DNA from: Chlorobiota bacterium
Lineage (GTDB): Bacteria > Bacteroidota > Ignavibacteria > Tepidaquicellales > OLB5
NCBI GenBank assembly: GCA_022616535.1
Contig: JAKEEM010000043.1
Coordinates: forward strand, 1 to 44,076
Length of the DNA stretch: 44,076 bases
Direction: 5' to 3'
Positions 40,245-44,076 of this stretch are shown in pieces. The notes beneath the pieces were generated by a model. The model was not told the DNA's origin, did not search any database, and saw only the letters and a program-made list of their open reading frames with translations. Positions within the stretch are counted from its first letter, which is position 1. Each line of letters opens with the position of its first letter. The translations under genes and the position numbers were made by a program.

Positions 40245-40781
40245 CTGAACAAGAGTTACAAAAGCTCCGCTATCCCGTCGGGGAGTTCAGCCCTCAAAAA
40301 AGTTATACTGATTCAGACATAAAAAAGTTCATAGCAACTATTGAAGCATTCCCTGCCAAATTGGAGGATGCTGTAAAAAATTTAACTAAAGAGCAGCTTA
40401 ACGCTCAATACCGTCCTAATGGGTGGACGGTAAGCCAGGTGGTTCATCACGTATGCGACAGCCATATGAACAGCATGATGAGATTCAAGCTGGCTCTAAC
40501 GGAGGACGTGCCTACAATCAAAACGTATTTTGAGGACCGCTGGGCGGAGCTTGAAGATTATAAATCAACTCCCCTTGATGTATCATTAAATTTGCTTGAA
40601 AATCTGCATAAAAGGTGGGTTATTCTTTTAAAATCGCTTACCCGAACAATTGAAAAGAACTCTTTATCACCCTGAGTTTAAAAGAGAAATTTCGCTTGAG
40701 GAGCTTATGAATTTATACGCCTGGCACTCGGAGCACCATTTAGCCCATATAACAAACCTGAAACAAAGAATGGGATGGTAG
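40241..40781 (+). pseudogene. YfiT/DinB-type metal-dependent protein with frameshift
   Basis: The first part, MTEQELQKLRYPVGEFSPQK with GWTVSQVVHHVCDSHMNSMM, is the YfiT (bacillithiol S-transferase-like) start. It ends early at SLTRTIEKNSLSP*. In the other frame it continues EQLKRTLYHPEFKREISLEE and LYAWHSEHHLAHITNLKQRM then GW*, with the second and third metal histidines. The join is near ttacccgaac (about 40635-40645), where one extra C or two missing bases would explain it. The broken protein lacks part of the metal site. Confidence 0.85.
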
Positions 40782-41383
40782 GGTTAATAAATAGCCTTAA
40801 ACGGAATCCTGACGATGTTATAATCAGCTGTGGGTGTGATAAAGAAAAAATTGGATTAACTAAACAGTTGTTTGAATCTGGGAAATATAATTGTCCAGCT
40901 TGTAAAAAAGAGATAAATTTTGATCCGAATAACACAGTAATTATTGAGGGTGTAATTTACAGTAGATACAATAAGCTTGGAGGCTGGCTTTTAATACCGG
41001 CAATTGGAATTGCATTAGGGGTATTATTAAGTATTAAAAATGCTTTTGGTTCATATAAAATATATAAAACAGGACTATTTGAACCGGGATTAGGCTTACC
41101 GATTATTTTTCTTTACGTAATTATTTTCATTTCATTTTTAATAACTTCAGGATTTTTTTATAACAAGTATAAACTGGGTGTAAAACTATTAATTTTAACA
41201 TATTTAATTATCTGTCTCGCATCGATTTTAGAATTCATTGCTTTAAGAGAAGTTATTCAAAGATCTTCCAGCTCATATTTTAATACAAGTGAATTTCAAT
41301 CTCTGATTTTTACAATCATTTTTTACTTATTTTGGTCGGTCTATTTTCTAAAATCAAAAAGAGTAAAAAGAACGTTTAGGTAA
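40775..41383 (+). CDS. DUF2569-like membrane protein with N-terminal cysteine motif
   Basis: 202 residues. The N-terminal cytoplasmic part has CGCDKE and CPACKKEINF, a possible zinc ribbon. Four hydrophobic helices follow, starting with LGGWLLIPAIGIALGVLLSI, which matches the DUF2569 entry motif, and ending in WSVYFLKSKRVKRTF, the DUF2569 ending. Function unknown. Its ATG lies inside the last codons of the YfiT-type gene. Confidence 0.72.
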   Translation: MVGLINSLKRNPDDVIISCGCDKEKIGLTKQLFESGKYNCPACKKEINFDPNNTVIIEGVIYSRYNKLGGWLLIPAIGIALGVLLSIKNAFGSYKIYKTGLFEPGLGLPIIFLYVIIFISFLITSGFFYNKYKLGVKLLILTYLIICLASILEFIALREVIQRSSSSYFNTSEFQSLIFTIIFYLFWSVYFLKSKRVKRTFR

Positions 41384-41404
41384 AAAGTTACAAAATACTA
41401 ATAA

Positions 41405-41662
41405 ATGCCAGAAAAAGTCTGGATAGATATTATCGGCTGGGTTGGTTCTGTATGTGTTTTAACAGCTTACGGCTTGATAAGCATTCATAGAATCACCGCT
41501 AAATCAAAGCTGTATCAATGGTTAAATGTAGCAGGAAGCATTTTTTTAATCGTAAACACATTCTTTTATTCGGCATATCCTTCGACATTTGTTAATATTG
41601 TATGGCTGTTTATAGCTGTTTTTGCACTGATTAATATTTTTCGCTCTAAAAATGATACCTGA
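41405..41662 (+). CDS. CBU_0592-like small membrane protein
   Basis: 85 residues with three hydrophobic helices. IGWVGSVCVLTAYGLISIHR, QWLNVAGSIFLIVNTFFYSA and YPSTFVNIVWLFIAVFALIN follow the CBU_0592-like pattern. Function unknown. It overlaps the start of the threonine-dehydratase-like gene by 11 bases. Confidence 0.78.
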   Translation: MPEKVWIDIIGWVGSVCVLTAYGLISIHRITAKSKLYQWLNVAGSIFLIVNTFFYSAYPSTFVNIVWLFIAVFALINIFRSKNDT

Positions 41663-42596
41663 TAAACAAACAATAATATTAGCAGCGGACAATATAAAAC
41701 CTTACATACACAGGACTCCAGTTTTAACTTCTGAATCTTTAAACAAGTTAACGGGTTGTGACCTGTATTTCAAATGCGAAAATTTCCAGAAAACGGGCTC
41801 ATTTAAAATACGCGGGGCAATGAATGCGGTGCTTTCGCTTACCAAAGATGAATTAAAGAAAGGTATCGTAACCCATTCATCCGGCAACTTTGCTCAGGCG
41901 CTGGCTTACGCTTCATTGCGGGGGGCGGGTGCAAAAGCTAAAATCGTTATGCCAGAAAATGTAATCCCCTTAAAACACGATGCAGTGCTCGGCTACGGGG
42001 CGGAAATAATATACTCAGGCAATATGCCTTTAGACAGGGAAAACAAATGCAGTGAAGTGATTAATGAAACGGGAGCATCGTTTATTCATCCTTCCAATGA
42101 CATCAGGGTAATAACGGGACACTCCTCCTCTGCAATTGAGCTAATTAACGATACGGAGGATTTGGATTTTGTTTTTTGTCCCATAGGCGGCGGAGGGCTG
42201 ATAAGCGGAATATCAATCGGGTTTTCTCATTTTTCTTCAAAAACAAAAATTATTGGGGCTGAACCGCTAAATGCCGATGACGCTTACCAAAGCATTAGGG
42301 CTGGGAAAATTATTCCCCAAACAAACCCAAACACAATTGCCGACGGGTTAAGGACATCGCTCGGCGATGTTACATTTCCGTTGATTCAAAAATATGTTAG
42401 CGAAATTATCAGGGTAAGCGAAGAAGAAATAAAAAATGCTATGAAGCTCATATGGGAAAGAATGAAAATTGTTGTTGAACCCTCCGGTGCAGTTTCATTT
42501 GCCGCGTTGATTCAGAAAAGTTCTGAGTTTAAAAATAAAAAAACAGGGATAATTGTATCCGGCGGAAATTTAGATACTTCAAAAATTAATATTTAA
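41652..42596 (+). CDS. Threonine/serine dehydratase (PLP fold type II)
   Basis: 314 residues. The PLP lysine is in KTGSFKIRGAMNAV, the substrate loop is HSSGNFAQALAYA and the phosphate-binding glycine loop is PIGGGGLISGIS. It lacks the C-terminal ACT-like regulatory domain of biosynthetic IlvA, so it is a catabolic-type threonine dehydratase, serine dehydratase or serine racemase. Products would be 2-oxobutyrate or pyruvate plus ammonia. A bidirectional terminator follows. Confidence 0.9.
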   Translation: MIPDKQTIILAADNIKPYIHRTPVLTSESLNKLTGCDLYFKCENFQKTGSFKIRGAMNAVLSLTKDELKKGIVTHSSGNFAQALAYASLRGAGAKAKIVMPENVIPLKHDAVLGYGAEIIYSGNMPLDRENKCSEVINETGASFIHPSNDIRVITGHSSSAIELINDTEDLDFVFCPIGGGGLISGISIGFSHFSSKTKIIGAEPLNADDAYQSIRAGKIIPQTNPNTIADGLRTSLGDVTFPLIQKYVSEIIRVSEEEIKNAMKLIWERMKIVVEPSGAVSFAALIQKSSEFKNKKTGIIVSGGNLDTSKINI

Positions 42597-42599
42597 TTA

Positions 42600-42635
42600 A
42601 TAAAAAAGGCTTGGTTTTTCAACCAAGCCCTTTCT
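42600..42635. terminator. Bidirectional terminator between convergent genes
   Basis: A perfect 9-bp stem GGCTTGGTT-tttc-AACCAAGCC (42608-42629). On the minus strand it is followed by TTTTTTATTA (strong); on the plus strand by ctttct (weaker). It serves the T9SS cargo gene and the dehydratase gene. Confidence 0.88.
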
Positions 42636-42658
42636 AACCAGATTACGCACAATATCAG

Positions 42659-44076
42659 TTACTTTACCAATAGCATCTTTTTAGTCTCAACAAAATCTCC
42701 GGACTCAAATCTATACAGATAAACCCCGCTTGCGTAATTAGAAGCATCAAAATCAACGGAGTAATTACCTGCAGTCCTGAATTCATTTACAAGCGTAGCC
42801 ACTTCCCTGCCCAAAATATCATATACAACCAGCTTAACGTTGCCGGCTTTCGGTATACCGAATGAAATCTGGGTTGCCGGGTTGAACGGATTCGGATAAT
42901 TCTGGCTTAACTTATAAAGTTCCGGAATTTGATTGTTGTTGTTATTAATTCCAACAATTCCGCATCCTCCGAGGTCCCAGTTCCATGTTTGAGAAACTTC
43001 TGCAGTGCTCATTGCATATCTAACAATCTTAAATTCGTCCATCTTTCCGCTCATGCTGAAGTTTGTATTGTTATATCCCCCTACCCTGAAGCCTGTTCCG
43101 GTAGGCATATTAATTGTCCTTGGGTTTGTACTGAGCAAAGCACCGTTTCTGTAAACTCTAACATTGGTCCCGTCGTATACAATATGAAATACATGGGAAC
43201 CAGGCATCGGGCACGGAATTAAAATATCCGTCAGCGGTCCCCTAAGCAACATATTGTTTGCCAAGGCAGCACCGCCGTAGAAGCATCGGAAACTTGTTGA
43301 ACCTACATCCCCAAACAAATAAGTCGGGTTCAGGTCAATCAAATTGCTAACCCAGAAGCTTATAGTCCAGTTGCCGTTTGCAAGGTTACAGTTCCATCCT
43401 GTTTGAACAGCGCCTGTTCCTCCGGTACCCGAAAGACATGAATCAAACTGCCCGCCCGAAGTAAGCGTGAGAGGAGCTGTAATCGGGGCAGGATTAGTCC
43501 CTGCCGGAGGAGTTGCACAATTCGGAGTAAGAAGCGGACCGGGGTTCTGCTCAAATTTGTAATAAAGTACATTGGGAAAGAATGCCGGACCTCCGGGCAT
43601 GCCCTCAGCTCTAATACCATGGTTTTTAAAGTTCGGGAACTCGCTTACTGTTGATGTCCATGTATATACACCTCCCAATGTCGGGATTTTGAATGCAGGA
43701 CCGCCGCTTGTTCCGTTCTCATCGGCTGATATGAAGCATGCAAGTATCGGATTGTTATCCCATCTTGCACCGATGTAATATGAATTTTGTGTTAACGGTA
43801 TATTAACGGTGTATCTGTATCTTGAGTGCCCCGGGAAAATAGCTATGCTCGGAGCTGTAACGCCTATAACAGACGCAACAAGATTGCCGGGACCGCCGCC
43901 CGGTCCGGTGGTATCGTAAACAACGAGGTCATAGGTTAAGCTGATTGACGCTGTTGCCGTCCAGGTAACACAGATAGCCGTCAAAGTAGTCGAAGAATAT
44001 GGCATAGTCATCTTGTGAGTGAATCTTGTGGAGTCACCGTTGGAAACGGTACGGTATCCGTTCTCATATGTGCCGT
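42659..44076 (-). CDS. Secreted LamG-domain protein with type IX sorting signal (5' end outside window)
   Basis: The frame is open to the right edge, so the start lies beyond it; at least 472 residues are visible. After a Ser/Thr-rich beta region comes a LamG/concanavalin-type domain (NGNWTISFWVSNLIDLNP, HVFHIVYDGTNVRVYRNGAL, GKMDEFKIVRYAMSTAEVSQ). The C-terminal 80 residues are a type IX secretion sorting domain: LSQNYPNPFNPATQISFGIP, VVYDILGREVATLVN, GVYLYRFESG and the end KKMLLVK. The protein should cross the outer membrane through the T9SS and be surface-attached or released; LamG suggests glycan or adhesion binding. Confidence 0.9.
   Translation of the reverse strand, partial: GTYENGYRTVSNGDSTRFTHKMTMPYSSTTLTAICVTWTATASISLTYDLVVYDTTGPGGGPGNLVASVIGVTAPSIAIFPGHSRYRYTVNIPLTQNSYYIGARWDNNPILACFISADENGTSGGPAFKIPTLGGVYTWTSTVSEFPNFKNHGIRAEGMPGGPAFFPNVLYYKFEQNPGPLLTPNCATPPAGTNPAPITAPLTLTSGGQFDSCLSGTGGTGAVQTGWNCNLANGNWTISFWVSNLIDLNPTYLFGDVGSTSFRCFYGGAALANNMLLRGPLTDILIPCPMPGSHVFHIVYDGTNVRVYRNGALLSTNPRTINMPTGTGFRVGGYNNTNFSMSGKMDEFKIVRYAMSTAEVSQTWNWDLGGCGIVGINNNNNQIPELYKLSQNYPNPFNPATQISFGIPKAGNVKLVVYDILGREVATLVNEFRTAGNYSVDFDASNYASGVYLYRFESGDFVETKKMLLVK

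Noticed and set aside
1-44076. CRISPR array, prophage or insertion sequence
   Set aside because: I found no regularly spaced direct repeats with unique spacers, no phage structural genes and no transposase frame in the window.

Overview
The window looks like chromosomal DNA from an uncultured-type FCB-group bacterium, most likely in or near Ignavibacteria/Chlorobi. The signs are: a type IX secretion C-terminal signal of the NYPNPFNP...YDILGREVATLVN style at the right edge; FCB-type families (DUF3098, an M949_RS01915-like lipoprotein, CBU_0592-like and DUF2569-like membrane proteins); a eukaryotic-type citrate synthase; a B12-dependent ribonucleotide reductase; and clear AAGGAG Shine-Dalgarno sites before several genes. 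The taxonomy is inferred from protein families, not from a marker-gene search.

Layout. From 1 to 25.75 kb almost all genes are on the minus strand. They run: a clipped membrane protein, a NarL-type two-component pair, an orphan nuoJ coupled to trpS, and tRNA-Leu with two decayed tandem copies (0-3.6 kb); an envelope/nutrition block with DUF3098, M20 dipeptidase, TPR protein, PstS-like lipoprotein, TonB, EthD protein and L,D-transpeptidase (4.1-10.9 kb); citrate synthase, trmB and ada (10.9-14.1 kb); and a repeat-rich accessory stretch (14.1-17.7 kb) with HepT/MntA, an alpha/beta hydrolase, a NYN-domain protein and a convergent antitoxin/broken-toxin pair. nrdJ follows, and then an operon of two D-Ala-D-Ala-ligase-like ATP-grasp enzymes, a GNAT acetyltransferase and a lysine 2,3-aminomutase (21.8-25.75 kb). 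From 25.98 kb most genes switch to the plus strand: prfA, a nucleotidyltransferase pair, DoxX, a RelE-type toxin-antitoxin pair, and then a long series of small accessory enzymes and membrane proteins. A truncated LamG/T9SS cargo gene closes the window.

The most interesting biology is in three places. (1) The ATP-grasp/ATP-grasp/GNAT/KamA operon looks like a small-molecule pathway built on beta-lysine whose product I cannot name. (2) A family of short perfect palindromes (arms such as CCTGCCTGC/GCAGGCAGG, and TCCCG- or TCCGCC-armed forms) lies between genes, inside a tRNA-derived tandem repeat, in frame inside one ATP-grasp enzyme (a seven-residue insertion absent from its neighbouring paralogue), and out of frame inside a gene that is now a pseudogene. 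This resembles the behaviour of Rickettsia palindromic elements. (3) Between 15.1 and 17.0 kb single genes are separated by related repeat blocks, a cassette-like arrangement without a recognisable integrase.

Six genes carry frameshifts (17.3, 29.3, 31.3, 33.6-33.9, 40.1 and 40.6 kb), several at short homopolymers. They may be real decay, phase variation or assembly error; read mapping would separate these.
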